The position numbers were made by a program, and so were the translations under genes. A model generated the notes under the pieces. The model searched no databases and was not told the origin of the DNA. It worked only from the letters and a program-made list of their open reading frames with translations. DNA of 55,114 nucleotides, from NCBI GenBank assembly GCA_947598155.1, contig CANQFC010000009.1, forward strand, positions 1-55,114, written 5' to 3'. Shown here in pieces: positions 16,404-25,407 of this stretch (position 1 is the first letter of the stretch; each line of letters starts with the position of its first letter). This DNA is from an uncultured Clostridia bacterium. GTDB lineage: Bacteria; Bacillota; Clostridia; Oscillospirales; Acutalibacteraceae.

Positions 16404-19400
16404 GTGAATTACCTTATAAACCGTGAAAATTTCAGAAAATTTGAGATAAGCGAGATAGGTAAACTGCCGCCTCGCGCTTATTTTATTCCCTATTCTTCAA
16501 AAAAGGTTCTGAGTGAGCAAAGCGTTTTGACCGAAAGGTACAACAGCGACAAAGTTCATATTCTTTCCGGGGAGTGGGATTTTAAATATTATGAAAAAGA
16601 TATGCTGATTCCCAACAGCTTTTACACTGACCGTGTGCAGTTTGACAAGGTGCGTGTTCCGAGTACTTGGCAAAGGACGGGTTACAGGGAGCCGTGCTAC
16701 TTAAACACCCGTTATGAGTTTGAACCTACTCTTTACCCCGAAATTCCGCAGGATGTTCCTATCGGCATTTACAGAAAAACAATCAATATAGAAAATACAG
16801 ACAAGGTTAGAATTATAACGTTTCTTGGCGTTATGTCGTCGCTTGACCTGTATGTTAACGGCAAATTTGCAGGTTACAGTGAGGGCTCTCACAACTCAGC
16901 CGAATTTGACATTACCGATTTGCTCGTTGAGGGTGAAAATGAGATTCTTGCCGCGGTAAGCAAGTGGTCAACGGGAACATACCTTGAATGTCAGGATATG
17001 TTCCGTGAAAACGGTATTTTCCGCGACGTGTATATTACAGAACTTGAAAAAACATATATTTATGATTGCTTTGCAAATTCCGAAAGAGTAGGCAAGGGAA
17101 AATATAATCTTGATGTTTGTCTTGATATTATGGGCGCCGCCGACGGCTGTACGGTACTCTGCGAGCTTTACGACGGGGAAAATCTACTGGCGTCTGTTGA
17201 AAACGATGCTGAAAATAAGATGACGGTTAAATTCGGCGAGCTTGACGTCAAAGAATGGAATGCCGAAGAGCCTTATACATACACGCTTTACACAACGCTT
17301 AAAAAAGACGGCGAAACCGTTTCCGTTATCCGAATGTTCATAGGCTTTAAAACGGTTGAGATAAAAGGCAATATTTTCCTGTTTAACGGCAAACCGATTA
17401 AATTTAAAGGCGTTAACCATCACGATACAGACCCCGTAAACGGCTATGTTTTAACTCCCGAGCAAATTGCCGCGGAGCTTAAAACTATGAAAGAATTTAA
17501 CATAAACGCTATACGCGCTTCGCACTATCCTCCCGACCCGACTCTTTTAACGCTTGCCGACCTTATGGGCTTTTACATTGTTGACGAGGCGGACATTGAA
17601 ACACACGGCGCTTTTAATTGCCGCAAAATCGCTCCTACTCCAAACCTTATCAGCAATGATTTGAAATGGGCGCCGAGGTACATTGACAGAGTAAGCAGAA
17701 TGTATTACAGGGACCGCAGTCACCCGTCAATCACAATGTGGTCTCTCGGAAATGAGGCCGGCGGCTGGAAATGTCAGGACGCTTGCTATGATTATCTTAA
17801 AGAGCAGGGAACTTTAATTCCCGTTCACTATGAGGGCGTTATAAGAACCAAGAGAATGGCTTATGACGTTATTTCCGAAATGTACCCTTCGCACAGCCAC
17901 GTTGAAAAAGTTGGCAATAATACCGAAGAATCCCGCTTTGGCAAAAAACCGTTTTTTATGTGCGAGTACTGCCACGCTATGGGCGTAGGCCCCGGCGGAA
18001 TGGAAGAGTATTGGAAAAGTATTTATGCTCATGACAATCTTATGGGCGGCTGTATTTGGGAATGGGCGGACCATGCCGTTTACCACGGTAAGGATGATAA
18101 AAAATATAAGACGGAATACACATACGGCGGCGACCACGGCGAAGAAAAGCATGATAAAAATTTCTGCGTTGACGGTATGATGTATCCCGACAAAACCCCG
18201 CATACGGGCGCGTTTGTCATAAAGGCAGTTTACAGACCCGTCAGAGGGCGTTATGTAAGCGGAAAAATATTTGAGTTTACGAATACAAACCGCTTTAAAA
18301 ACAGCAATTATCTCACAATTCAATGGATTCAGAAAATAAACGGTGTTGAGGTTAAAAACGGCACGTTTACGCCCGATATTGAGCCTATGCAGAAAAAGGT
18401 TTATGTAATACCGTTTGAAGACTATTTGAATACTGACGACTGCCACATCGACTTATTATATTTTGACGGCGAACACAGAGTCGGTATTGAGCAGGCGGTT
18501 TTGAACGACGTTAAAAGCTTTATTCCCTCAAACGTTGGCGTAGGCGAGGTTATTCCGTCGCTTAACAATGATATTTTAACGGTTAATTTTGACTCTGGAT
18601 TTGTTAAATTTAATCGGCAGACGGGCGAAATGACAGAGTACTGCGTAAACGGAAAAAATTATTTGAACGAAACGCCGGCAAGCGGTAAGAAAGGCTTTGC
18701 GCCCAATCTTACCCGCGCCTCTCTTGACAACGATTCATTTGGATTTCCAAAGCTTTGGGCAGTAGCCGGGCTTTACGACGCCAAAACGGTATTAAAGAGT
18801 TTTAGCTTTGCGGATAAATCATATTACACCGTTGTCGCGGCGTCTTACAGCGTTAAAAAATCTTTTAAAAAACTGTTTGACGTTTCAATTATCTATAAAA
18901 TCCACAGCGACGGTCTTGTAAACGCGGAGTGCATTCTGAATAAAGGCCCGTTTGGCCCTCTTGAAATTCAGCGTTTCGGCGTTACTGTTGAACTTCCAAA
19001 AGATTTCTCTGAAATTGAATTTTACGGCAGAGGCTCCGATGAGAAAATGGAAAACCTGTGCGACCTTAAGGCGCACTCGGCTGTAGGTATTTATAAAACG
19101 ACGGTCGAAGATATGCACGAGCCGTACATAATGCCACAGGATAACGGCAACTGCGGAGGCGTTAAATATTTAAAGCTCTTTGACAAAGACGGAAACACAT
19201 TTACCGTTTACGGCGACCCGAAATTCAGTTTTTCCGCGCACAATTACACTCAGGATTCATTAGAAAGGGCAAAGCACAGAGAGGAGATTGAATACGCCGA
19301 CTCCTGCGTTCTTTCAATCGACGGATTTATGCGCGGCACGGGTACGAACACATGCGGCCCCGACACGCTTTCAAATTACAGGGTTAAAACGGACAGAACG

Positions 19401-19433
19401 CTTAAATTCAGATTTTCATTTAAGGCGGAGTAG
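16404..19433 (+). CDS. Glycoside hydrolase family 2 beta-galactosidase
   Basis: This 1009-residue LacZ-like enzyme has an N-terminal jelly-roll domain (YLNTRYEFEPTLYPEIPQD, about residues 95-115), immunoglobulin-like domains, the TIM barrel with acid/base Glu in SLGNEAGGW (about 445) and nucleophile Glu in FFMCEYCHAMG (about 520), and a C-terminal Bgal small-chain domain. It should remove beta-linked galactose from oligosaccharides. No signal peptide is present, so it works on imported sugars. I chose GTG 16404, 7 nt after GGAGG, over ATG 16389, which overlaps that site. Downstream GNAT follows after 3 nt. Confidence 0.92.
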   Translation: MNYLINRENFRKFEISEIGKLPPRAYFIPYSSKKVLSEQSVLTERYNSDKVHILSGEWDFKYYEKDMLIPNSFYTDRVQFDKVRVPSTWQRTGYREPCYLNTRYEFEPTLYPEIPQDVPIGIYRKTINIENTDKVRIITFLGVMSSLDLYVNGKFAGYSEGSHNSAEFDITDLLVEGENEILAAVSKWSTGTYLECQDMFRENGIFRDVYITELEKTYIYDCFANSERVGKGKYNLDVCLDIMGAADGCTVLCELYDGENLLASVENDAENKMTVKFGELDVKEWNAEEPYTYTLYTTLKKDGETVSVIRMFIGFKTVEIKGNIFLFNGKPIKFKGVNHHDTDPVNGYVLTPEQIAAELKTMKEFNINAIRASHYPPDPTLLTLADLMGFYIVDEADIETHGAFNCRKIAPTPNLISNDLKWAPRYIDRVSRMYYRDRSHPSITMWSLGNEAGGWKCQDACYDYLKEQGTLIPVHYEGVIRTKRMAYDVISEMYPSHSHVEKVGNNTEESRFGKKPFFMCEYCHAMGVGPGGMEEYWKSIYAHDNLMGGCIWEWADHAVYHGKDDKKYKTEYTYGGDHGEEKHDKNFCVDGMMYPDKTPHTGAFVIKAVYRPVRGRYVSGKIFEFTNTNRFKNSNYLTIQWIQKINGVEVKNGTFTPDIEPMQKKVYVIPFEDYLNTDDCHIDLLYFDGEHRVGIEQAVLNDVKSFIPSNVGVGEVIPSLNNDILTVNFDSGFVKFNRQTGEMTEYCVNGKNYLNETPASGKKGFAPNLTRASLDNDSFGFPKLWAVAGLYDAKTVLKSFSFADKSYYTVVAASYSVKKSFKKLFDVSIIYKIHSDGLVNAECILNKGPFGPLEIQRFGVTVELPKDFSEIEFYGRGSDEKMENLCDLKAHSAVGIYKTTVEDMHEPYIMPQDNGNCGGVKYLKLFDKDGNTFTVYGDPKFSFSAHNYTQDSLERAKHREEIEYADSCVLSIDGFMRGTGTNTCGPDTLSNYRVKTDRTLKFRFSFKAE

Positions 19434-19436
19434 CTT

Positions 19437-19880
19437 ATGATTGAATATAAGTGGTTTGAATCGGGCGAGCCTTATAAAGACTGCGCCGATATTCGCAAAG
19501 AGGTTTTCTGCGATGAGCAAAAATACCCGATTGACGCTGAATTTGACGAGCTGGATTCAGCGGCGCCTCATCTTGTCGTGTACAAAAACGCAGTCCCTGT
19601 CGGCACAGGGCGAGTGGTTTATGTCGATGAAAATTCCTGCCATATCGGCAGAATAGCAGTCAAAAAGGCGTACAGAAAAGAGGGCATCGGCAGAGCGGTA
19701 GTAGAGGAGCTTCTGCGCCGTGTCAAAGAGGAAAATATTTCTACTGTCACTATTGAGGCGCAGACGCACGCGGCAGGTTTTTACGAAAAATTTGGGTTTG
19801 AATTATTAAGCAGTGAGGTAATTTACGATTTACACGTTCCGCATTATAAAATGATGTTGGATTTAAATAAGCATAAGTAA
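19437..19880 (+). CDS. GNAT-family N-acetyltransferase
   Basis: This 147-residue protein has the GNAT fold with the acetyl-CoA loop VKKAYRKEGIGRAVVEELL (about residues 75-93) and the C-terminal YEKFGFE strand. The ElaA/YjcF-like N terminus (EVFCDEQKYPIDAEFDELD) suggests a small-molecule or protein amine acetyltransferase of unknown target. It is wedged between two glycosidases in what looks like one transcript, though this could be chance. Confidence 0.88.
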   Translation: MIEYKWFESGEPYKDCADIRKEVFCDEQKYPIDAEFDELDSAAPHLVVYKNAVPVGTGRVVYVDENSCHIGRIAVKKAYRKEGIGRAVVEELLRRVKEENISTVTIEAQTHAAGFYEKFGFELLSSEVIYDLHVPHYKMMLDLNKHK

Positions 19881-19949
19881 AATAACAAAGAAAGGGCGGC
19901 GCAGAGCAGGGGAATATTTCCAAAGTTTTTGCGCCGCGCGGCGTTTATT

Positions 19950-22334
19950 ATGAAATTGAGTTTTTCTGTTCCCGCGTCAAAAATTAAGCTGAAAAACGCG
20001 CTTTTTCACAGCGGCGACAATTTTTGGGAGCAAACATCCTTGCCTTTGGGCAACGGCACAATAGGCATTTCGGTGTTTGGCGACGTCAAAAAAGACTGCG
20101 TTTATTTTAACAATAAAACGCTTTGGAGAGGGGGCCCGTCCCCTAAACGACCCGATTACAACGGCGGGAATATCACCAAAGAAGATAAAAACGGAAAACT
20201 GCCGAGAGATTACTATAAGGAAATCAGAACGGCTTTTGAAAACGGTGAGGATGAAAAGGCGAGCGCTCTTTGCGAAAAGCTTGTCGGGAGCGGCGATACA
20301 GACGCTTACGGCTCATATATTTGCAGGGGAAAGGTGAATTTAAAATTCAGCGATATTTTTTCGTTTACTGATTACTCACGCGAGCTTGATATGGAGAACG
20401 CCGTTTGTGATGTTTCTTATAAAGCAAAGCTTTTTAACGGGAAAACCGTCTTAGATACGAGAAGATATTTTGTTTCATACCCTGACAGTGTCTCTGTTAT
20501 TGAATTTAAGCGTGAGGGCGGCGCGCTTTCGTTTGAACTTGAATTTTGCGAAAATGACGCTCTTAAAAGCAGATTTGAATATTCCGAAGGCGGTCTGACA
20601 ATATTTTCCGTCGTTTCGGATAATTCTCTTAAATGCGTTACTTCGGTGAAAATAAATACCGACGGTAAATTTTCAGCGCACGGCAGAAAGATTAAATTTT
20701 CAGGCGGAACTTACGTTTCGTTTATCACTGCCGAAGAAACGGATTATATTGATACGTATCCGAATTACAGGAAAAAAGATTTTAACGAAAGTGAAACGGC
20801 AAAAGAGCTGTGCGAAAAGGTAAATTGCCTTTCAAATAAAGGGACAAATAAAATTTTTAGCGAACATTCGGCGGATTTTTCCAAAATTTTTAACCGTACT
20901 TCGTTAAGCCTGAATGGCCGCAGCGCTCTTCCCGCCGATGAATTGGTCAGGCGTTACGGCGAAAACGGTCAAAGTGACCGCAGGGCTGAGGAATTGCTTT
21001 ATATGTTCGGGCGGTATCTGCTAATTTCGTCTTCAAGAGAGACTGACCTTTTGCCCGCTAATTTGCAGGGCATTTGGAACTGCTCGAATGCGCCGAAATG
21101 GAGCAGTGATTTTCATTTAAATATAAACCTTCAAATGAATTATTGGCCCGCCTTTTCGGCAAACCTTTCAGAGTGCGCTTTGCCGCTTATCCGCTATGTA
21201 AAGTCACTGAGGGAACCCGGCAGGGTAACGGCGCGGTATTATACCGATGAAACCTGCAAAAACGGTTTGGAAAACGGATTTTTATTCCACACGCAAAACA
21301 CGCCTTTCGGCTGGACTTGCCCGGGCTGGGTATTTGACTGGGGCTGGTCGCCTGCCGCTGTACCATGGATTTTACATAACTGCTTTGAGTATTATGAATA
21401 CACAAAAAATTCAGATGTTTTAAGAAACGACATTTACCCTATGCTAAAGGAAACTGCCGAATATTTTGGCAGACTTCTTGCAGATAACGGGGAAAGGCTT
21501 GTGACGTATCCGTGCTATTCGCCCGAACACGGACCGAGAACTATGGGCAATACATATGAGCAGGCTCTTCTTTGGCAGCTTTACGACGACGCGCTGAAAA
21601 GCGCAAAAGCCCTTTCTATTGACAGCGATTTATGTGAAAAATGGCTGAATATTCAGTCGCGGTTAAAGCCGTATGAAATAGGCTCCGACGGGCAGATAAA
21701 AGAGTGGTATCAAGAGACGTCTCTCGGCTCAATAGGCGAAAACCATCACAGGCATATGTCGCATCTTTTGGGGCTTTACCCGTGCAATGTAATGAATAAA
21801 GAAAAGGACCCCGAGCTTGTTTCGGCGGCAATTATTTCAATGAATCACAGGGGGGATAAGAGCACCGGATGGTCAATGGGTCAGAAAATCAATACTTGGG
21901 CAAGAACCGGCGACGGCGGCCGCGCGCACAAGCTGATTTCAGATTTATTCAAAAACGGCATTTACCCGAATTTTTACGATTACCATCCTCCTTTTCAAAT
22001 TGACGGCAATTTCGGATATACGGCAGGGGTAAATGAAATGTTGATGCAAAGCCATTGCGGCTTTATTGAGCTTTTGCCTGCTTTGCCGCCTGTCTGGAAA
22101 GACGGCGAGGTAAAAGGACTTATTGCAAGGGGCAATTTTACTGTTTCGGAAAAATGGGAAAACGGAAAGCTGAAATTCGCCGAAATTTATTCAAACAGCG
22201 GCGGAGATTTGACAATAGCTTATTTCGGCGGTAATTTTGAGGCGTCATTACCCAGCGGAAAAACGTATAATTCCGTTAATAATAGGTTGGTACTTCCCAC
22301 AAATATAGGGGACAGAATAACAATTACGCTTTGA
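19950..22334 (+). CDS. Glycoside hydrolase family 95 alpha-L-fucosidase/galactosidase
   Basis: This 794-residue enzyme opens with WEQTSLPLGNGTIGISVFG and NNKTLWRGGPSPKRPDYNG, the GH95 N-terminal beta-domain signature. An (alpha/alpha)6 barrel follows, with LPANLQGIWNCSNAPKWSSD, LNINLQMNYWPA and the C-terminal QIDGNFGYTAGVNEMLMQSH. GH95 enzymes invert alpha-1,2-fucosyl (some alpha-L-galactosyl) linkages. It has no signal peptide. The start is uncertain: ATG 19950 or an in-frame TTG at 19929, neither with a clear ribosome-binding site. With the GH2 enzyme it would strip fucose and galactose from host-type glycans. Confidence 0.9.
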   Translation: MKLSFSVPASKIKLKNALFHSGDNFWEQTSLPLGNGTIGISVFGDVKKDCVYFNNKTLWRGGPSPKRPDYNGGNITKEDKNGKLPRDYYKEIRTAFENGEDEKASALCEKLVGSGDTDAYGSYICRGKVNLKFSDIFSFTDYSRELDMENAVCDVSYKAKLFNGKTVLDTRRYFVSYPDSVSVIEFKREGGALSFELEFCENDALKSRFEYSEGGLTIFSVVSDNSLKCVTSVKINTDGKFSAHGRKIKFSGGTYVSFITAEETDYIDTYPNYRKKDFNESETAKELCEKVNCLSNKGTNKIFSEHSADFSKIFNRTSLSLNGRSALPADELVRRYGENGQSDRRAEELLYMFGRYLLISSSRETDLLPANLQGIWNCSNAPKWSSDFHLNINLQMNYWPAFSANLSECALPLIRYVKSLREPGRVTARYYTDETCKNGLENGFLFHTQNTPFGWTCPGWVFDWGWSPAAVPWILHNCFEYYEYTKNSDVLRNDIYPMLKETAEYFGRLLADNGERLVTYPCYSPEHGPRTMGNTYEQALLWQLYDDALKSAKALSIDSDLCEKWLNIQSRLKPYEIGSDGQIKEWYQETSLGSIGENHHRHMSHLLGLYPCNVMNKEKDPELVSAAIISMNHRGDKSTGWSMGQKINTWARTGDGGRAHKLISDLFKNGIYPNFYDYHPPFQIDGNFGYTAGVNEMLMQSHCGFIELLPALPPVWKDGEVKGLIARGNFTVSEKWENGKLKFAEIYSNSGGDLTIAYFGGNFEASLPSGKTYNSVNNRLVLPTNIGDRITITL

Positions 22335-22345
22335 TTTTAATATTA

Positions 22346-22378
22346 AAAAAGACAGCTTATTTGTGAGGCTGTCTTTTT
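22346..22378 (+). terminator. Intrinsic terminator after the GH95 gene
   Basis: AAAAAGACAGC (22346-22356) pairs with GCTGTCTTTTT (22368-22378), giving an 11-bp stem with a T-run. Confidence 0.9.
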
Positions 22379-22410
22379 GCTTGCGGCGAGTTAAAATAAA
22401 TATAATTAAA

Positions 22411-22450
22411 CTAAAAAATGAGCTCGGCATAACCGAACTCATTTTAATTT
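22411..22450 (-). terminator. Intrinsic terminator of the GPH transporter gene
   Basis: On the minus strand AAAATGAG-TTCGG pairs with CCGAG-CTCATTTT, followed by TTTTTTAG. It lies downstream of the transporter, past the point where its alternate-frame tail ends (22525). Confidence 0.75.
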
Positions 22451-22589
22451 TTTAAAGTTTTTGCGGACACTTTTGCATTTTTGCCGTCTTATATTATGAA
22501 AGCAAATTGCATCAAAAGCGGAAATTATTTCTTTTTGCTGTCTTTGCCCGCGGCTTTTTTAGCGGCTTTTTCTTCACGGATTCGCGCTT

Positions 22590-25085
22590 TCATAGCATCT
22601 TCCTCAGCTTTAAGCGCGCCGCTTCTTCGGCATCGGCTAAAAGCTTTGCCTCGTGTCTTGCCTTAGCCTCGTCGTAAAGGGCGTCAATTTCTTCAAGGTG
22701 AGTGTAGTTTTCAGCCTGTTCAATAATCTTCTTTGCATCAAGATAAGGCTTTGCAGCACGCGCAAAATAAGCCTGTTTATCCATTTCCGCTTTGGAAGCT
22801 TTTCTTGCCGCTTCACGGTTAAAGTTCTGTGCTTTAATCTCTTTTTTGATTGAAACGAACTTCTCCGCGTCGTTTTTCTCTTTGGCGTCTTTTAAATCGA
22901 GATTTAGCTGACGAAGGCGTGCGTCGCATTCGTCTTCTTCATCGAAATATTGTTCAAGAGCCGCAAAATCTGGCTGAGTGAGCTCAGAGACATTTTTAAA
23001 ATACTTGTCAATGGCTTTGCGTGAGCTTTTTTTGCTCCTTGCGAGCTCAATGGCAAATTTACGAAGTTCTTTTTCGCCTTCAGTGCTTTTCGGCATTGCC
23101 TTTGCTTCGGCAAGCTCAGCTTTAATTTCCGACATATCGGCGGAAAGAAGAGCGTTTAAACCGTTATTGTATATTTCCGTGTAACTCTTGAGCTGATGTT
23201 TCATAGTATCGGTCGTAAATTTATCAAGCTCGGCGCATACAAACTGTGAAATTTCAATTTCCTCGTTAAATTCCAAATCTTTGTAGTAGTTCTTTTTGGC
23301 GGATTTTCGCAGTTCTTTGTCATTCTTTATAGATTTATAGCTGTTTTTATCGACTGTTCTCGGGGGCAAAACCGCCGTTTCTCTGGCGTTGCGGATAATA
23401 TCGATTGATTCGACAAGCTTGCCGTCGTTAATGATACCGTTGCCGTAATCCTCAAACAGAGCGCGTACCTGAAGTACTCTGACAATTGATTTTTGCTTTT
23501 TTTCGGTAAAATCATACCAAATGTAAGGAATTACGTTCAAAAGAGCGCCGAAAGCCGAAACAATAATGAGAACGTGAAGCAGTTTTAAGAGAATATTCGT
23601 ATCGTATAAAGCGGAATACGGGTTTATATAGTTGTTTTGCCCGTTTGCGAGTTGTTGCTGCAAAAGCTGACCCACTGTTTGGCCGTCTCCGAGCATACGG
23701 TTAAGAATATTGGGATTAGACGTTACTGATATTGCTGTTGCCTCATTGATGCCGCCTCTTTTATAGATATACGGAAGAACGGCTGAGGTCACAAGGGCGA
23801 TTACCGTGCCGATGGTGTTGATAGCCGAGAACATTCCGTCGATTCGCTCGCCTGTTATATACTGCTGATAGTCGCGAATATCGGCTTGAATTGCGGGGTT
23901 AAGAATATGCGCGAACGAGCCCATAAACGCGTTGAGATACAGGCATCCCATAACAAGCCATATTGTAAGATTATCGATCTTATTAGTAAACGGTAGCATC
24001 ATAAGTATGAAAACAATATTAAAGATGTTTGTTATAACAAGAACGGCCTTTTTGCCCCATTTTTTGATGCAGAACGGCGCGAGCAGCATTCCCCATAACG
24101 AGGCGTTTCCGTAAATAGTCACAACTAAACCGTAAACATTGCCGTTGCATACTCCTCCGTAGTTGTAAAGCCAGTAAAGAATGTTTGCGTATGCGGTTTC
24201 AAGAAATCCTATCCACGTGGCAAGAGAGATTATCCAGAAATACTTGTTTTTGGCAACGGCGCGAAGCGCGTCGGACAGTTTAATTTGAACAACATGAGTT
24301 CTTGCCTGAAGAATTTTTTCTTCTGTATATTTGTAGACAACAATGCAAAGCAAAATACCGATTACCGCGAGAATCGGGTATAGAAATCTATATACACGTA
24401 TATCCGTTGTGTTGGTATGGAAAATGTTTTTGGCGATAATTGGCGTAAAAAGATTTACAACCGTCGGAGCGAAAGAGTAAACTACGGCTTTTACCGACGA
24501 CACGTCGGCTCTTTCTTGCGTGTTGGGGGAAAGAACGTGAATAAGATTTTCGTAGGCGTCATAGAAGAAATAGTAGAAGAAATTTAAAATAAAGTTAAAC
24601 AGCATTATAAGCGCGCATTTGATGATGTAGCCGTATTGGAGCGATCTTGCGCCTTGTCCGCTTCCGAGAGTCAGCGCCCCGGGGAATAAGTCGTACATCT
24701 TTGCATACGGAAACCAAACCATCAATACGCACACAATGGCGGTAGGTATTGCCATTGTAACTATGTAAGGACGGTATTTACCCGCTTTATTGCGGGTGTT
24801 ATCAATAATATTGGCGCGGATGCCCGTAAGCGGAATGTTTGACAAAACCGCAACAACGTACATTATGTACATATCCGTAGGGTCCACGCCGAGAGTGCCT
24901 GAGATTAAGGTATTTCCTGTTGAGAGCAAACAGGCGGTGCCGAGAGTAATAAGCATATAAGCGCCTATTCCTCCGCCCGAATATGCCGCGATTTCACGGA
25001 AAGGCATATATCTGCGGGGTTTGGGAACGCTCCAATAGCTTTGAAGATCGGATAAAAATCCTTTAATTTTTGTAACTAACTGCAT
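22590..25085 (-). CDS. GPH-type sugar transporter (MFS_2) with long C-terminal helical tail, frameshifted near its end
   Basis: This protein has 831 residues. Residues 1-550 form a 12-segment major facilitator of the glycoside-pentoside-hexuronide type (TGIRANIIDNTRNKAGKYRPYI is the conserved loop). Residues ~555-831 form a charged, Lys/Glu/Ala-rich helical tail predicted to lie in the cytoplasm. At about 22608-22612 the frame seems to slip: the other frame continues with KAEEDAMKARIREE, KAAKKAAGKDSKKK and stops at 22525, a natural continuation of the tail. One missing base (an A in the AAA run) would explain it. It is divergent from the glycosidases' side and probably imports the oligosaccharides they digest. 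Confidence 0.85.
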   Translation of the reverse strand: MQLVTKIKGFLSDLQSYWSVPKPRRYMPFREIAAYSGGGIGAYMLITLGTACLLSTGNTLISGTLGVDPTDMYIMYVVAVLSNIPLTGIRANIIDNTRNKAGKYRPYIVTMAIPTAIVCVLMVWFPYAKMYDLFPGALTLGSGQGARSLQYGYIIKCALIMLFNFILNFFYYFFYDAYENLIHVLSPNTQERADVSSVKAVVYSFAPTVVNLFTPIIAKNIFHTNTTDIRVYRFLYPILAVIGILLCIVVYKYTEEKILQARTHVVQIKLSDALRAVAKNKYFWIISLATWIGFLETAYANILYWLYNYGGVCNGNVYGLVVTIYGNASLWGMLLAPFCIKKWGKKAVLVITNIFNIVFILMMLPFTNKIDNLTIWLVMGCLYLNAFMGSFAHILNPAIQADIRDYQQYITGERIDGMFSAINTIGTVIALVTSAVLPYIYKRGGINEATAISVTSNPNILNRMLGDGQTVGQLLQQQLANGQNNYINPYSALYDTNILLKLLHVLIIVSAFGALLNVIPYIWYDFTEKKQKSIVRVLQVRALFEDYGNGIINDGKLVESIDIIRNARETAVLPPRTVDKNSYKSIKNDKELRKSAKKNYYKDLEFNEEIEISQFVCAELDKFTTDTMKHQLKSYTEIYNNGLNALLSADMSEIKAELAEAKAMPKSTEGEKELRKFAIELARSKKSSRKAIDKYFKNVSELTQPDFAALEQYFDEEDECDARLRQLNLDLKDAKEKNDAEKFVSIKKEIKAQNFNREAARKASKAEMDKQAYFARAAKPYLDAKKIIEQAENYTHLEEIDALYDEAKARHEAKLLADAEEAARLKLRKML

Positions 25086-25114
25086 AATCCCACTCCTTAA
25101 TAAAATACAATATT

Positions 25115-25143
25115 ATTTTACCATACAGCAAAATTTTAGTCAA
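25115..25143 (-). promoter_or_regulatory. Promoter of the GPH transporter gene
   Basis: On the minus strand TTGACT (25143-25138), a 17-nt spacer and TAAAAT (25120-25115), followed by AAGGAG before the ATG at 25085. Confidence 0.75.
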
Positions 25144-25209
25144 TAAAACATAACTCTTTTCAAACGGCTTAACTTACAATTTTTATGCCGTTTTTTTGTG
25201 CATTCTGTA

Positions 25210-25238
25210 TTGACAAAATGTAAATTTAATAAGATAAT
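25210..25238 (+). promoter_or_regulatory. Promoter of the mgtE leader transcript
   Basis: TTGACA (25210-25215), a 17-nt spacer and GATAAT (25233-25238). Transcription would start near 25245 and give a leader of about 160 nt before mgtE. Confidence 0.75.
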
Positions 25239-25294
25239 AAACAGGTAAATATTTTTTTCAAATATTTCAGACCGTTAAAAGGAGCGTGATAATT

Positions 25295-25384
25295 GTGGAT
25301 ACTTACCGAAGTACTAATGCGGAACCTCCGAGTACGAACTGCGTGTTATCCGCAGTTGTCACTTTGAGCGTTTCACTTCGTTAA
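25295..25384 (+). CDS. Candidate mgtE leader peptide (29 codons)
   Basis: A short ORF opens at GTG 25295, 9 nt after AAAGGAG, and ends at TAA 25382-25384. It encodes a 29-residue peptide beginning MDTYRSTNAEPPSTN and ending VVTLSVSLR. The E-P-P run is of the kind that destabilizes translating ribosomes at low Mg2+ in the E. coli mgtL leader. Two hairpins lie inside the ORF: GTACT/AGTAC (25311-25335) with inner CGGA/TCCG, and AACTGCG/CGCAGTT (25337-25357). Its 3' end overlaps the anti-SD sequence for mgtE. I do not recognise it as a named leader; that it is translated is inference from SD, ORF and position. Confidence 0.6.
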   Translation: MDTYRSTNAEPPSTNCVLSAVVTLSVSLR

Positions 25385-25404
25385 AAAATTAAAGAGGAGT
25401 GAAA
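25371..25404 (+). promoter_or_regulatory. SD-sequestering hairpin of mgtE
   Basis: TTTCACTTC (25371-25379), inside the end of the leader ORF, can pair with GGAGTGAAA (25396-25404), which contains part of the mgtE ribosome-binding site. The 9-bp stem has one G-U pair and a 16-nt loop. A ribosome finishing the leader ORF would open it; a ribosome that falls off early would leave it to form. Confidence 0.6.
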
Positions 25405-25407
25405 ATA

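Noticed and set aside
25150-25200. Terminator hairpin AACGGC/GCCGTT between the GPH and mgtE promoters
   Set aside because: Stem of only 6 bp with a long loop, and no gene ends there on the plus strand.
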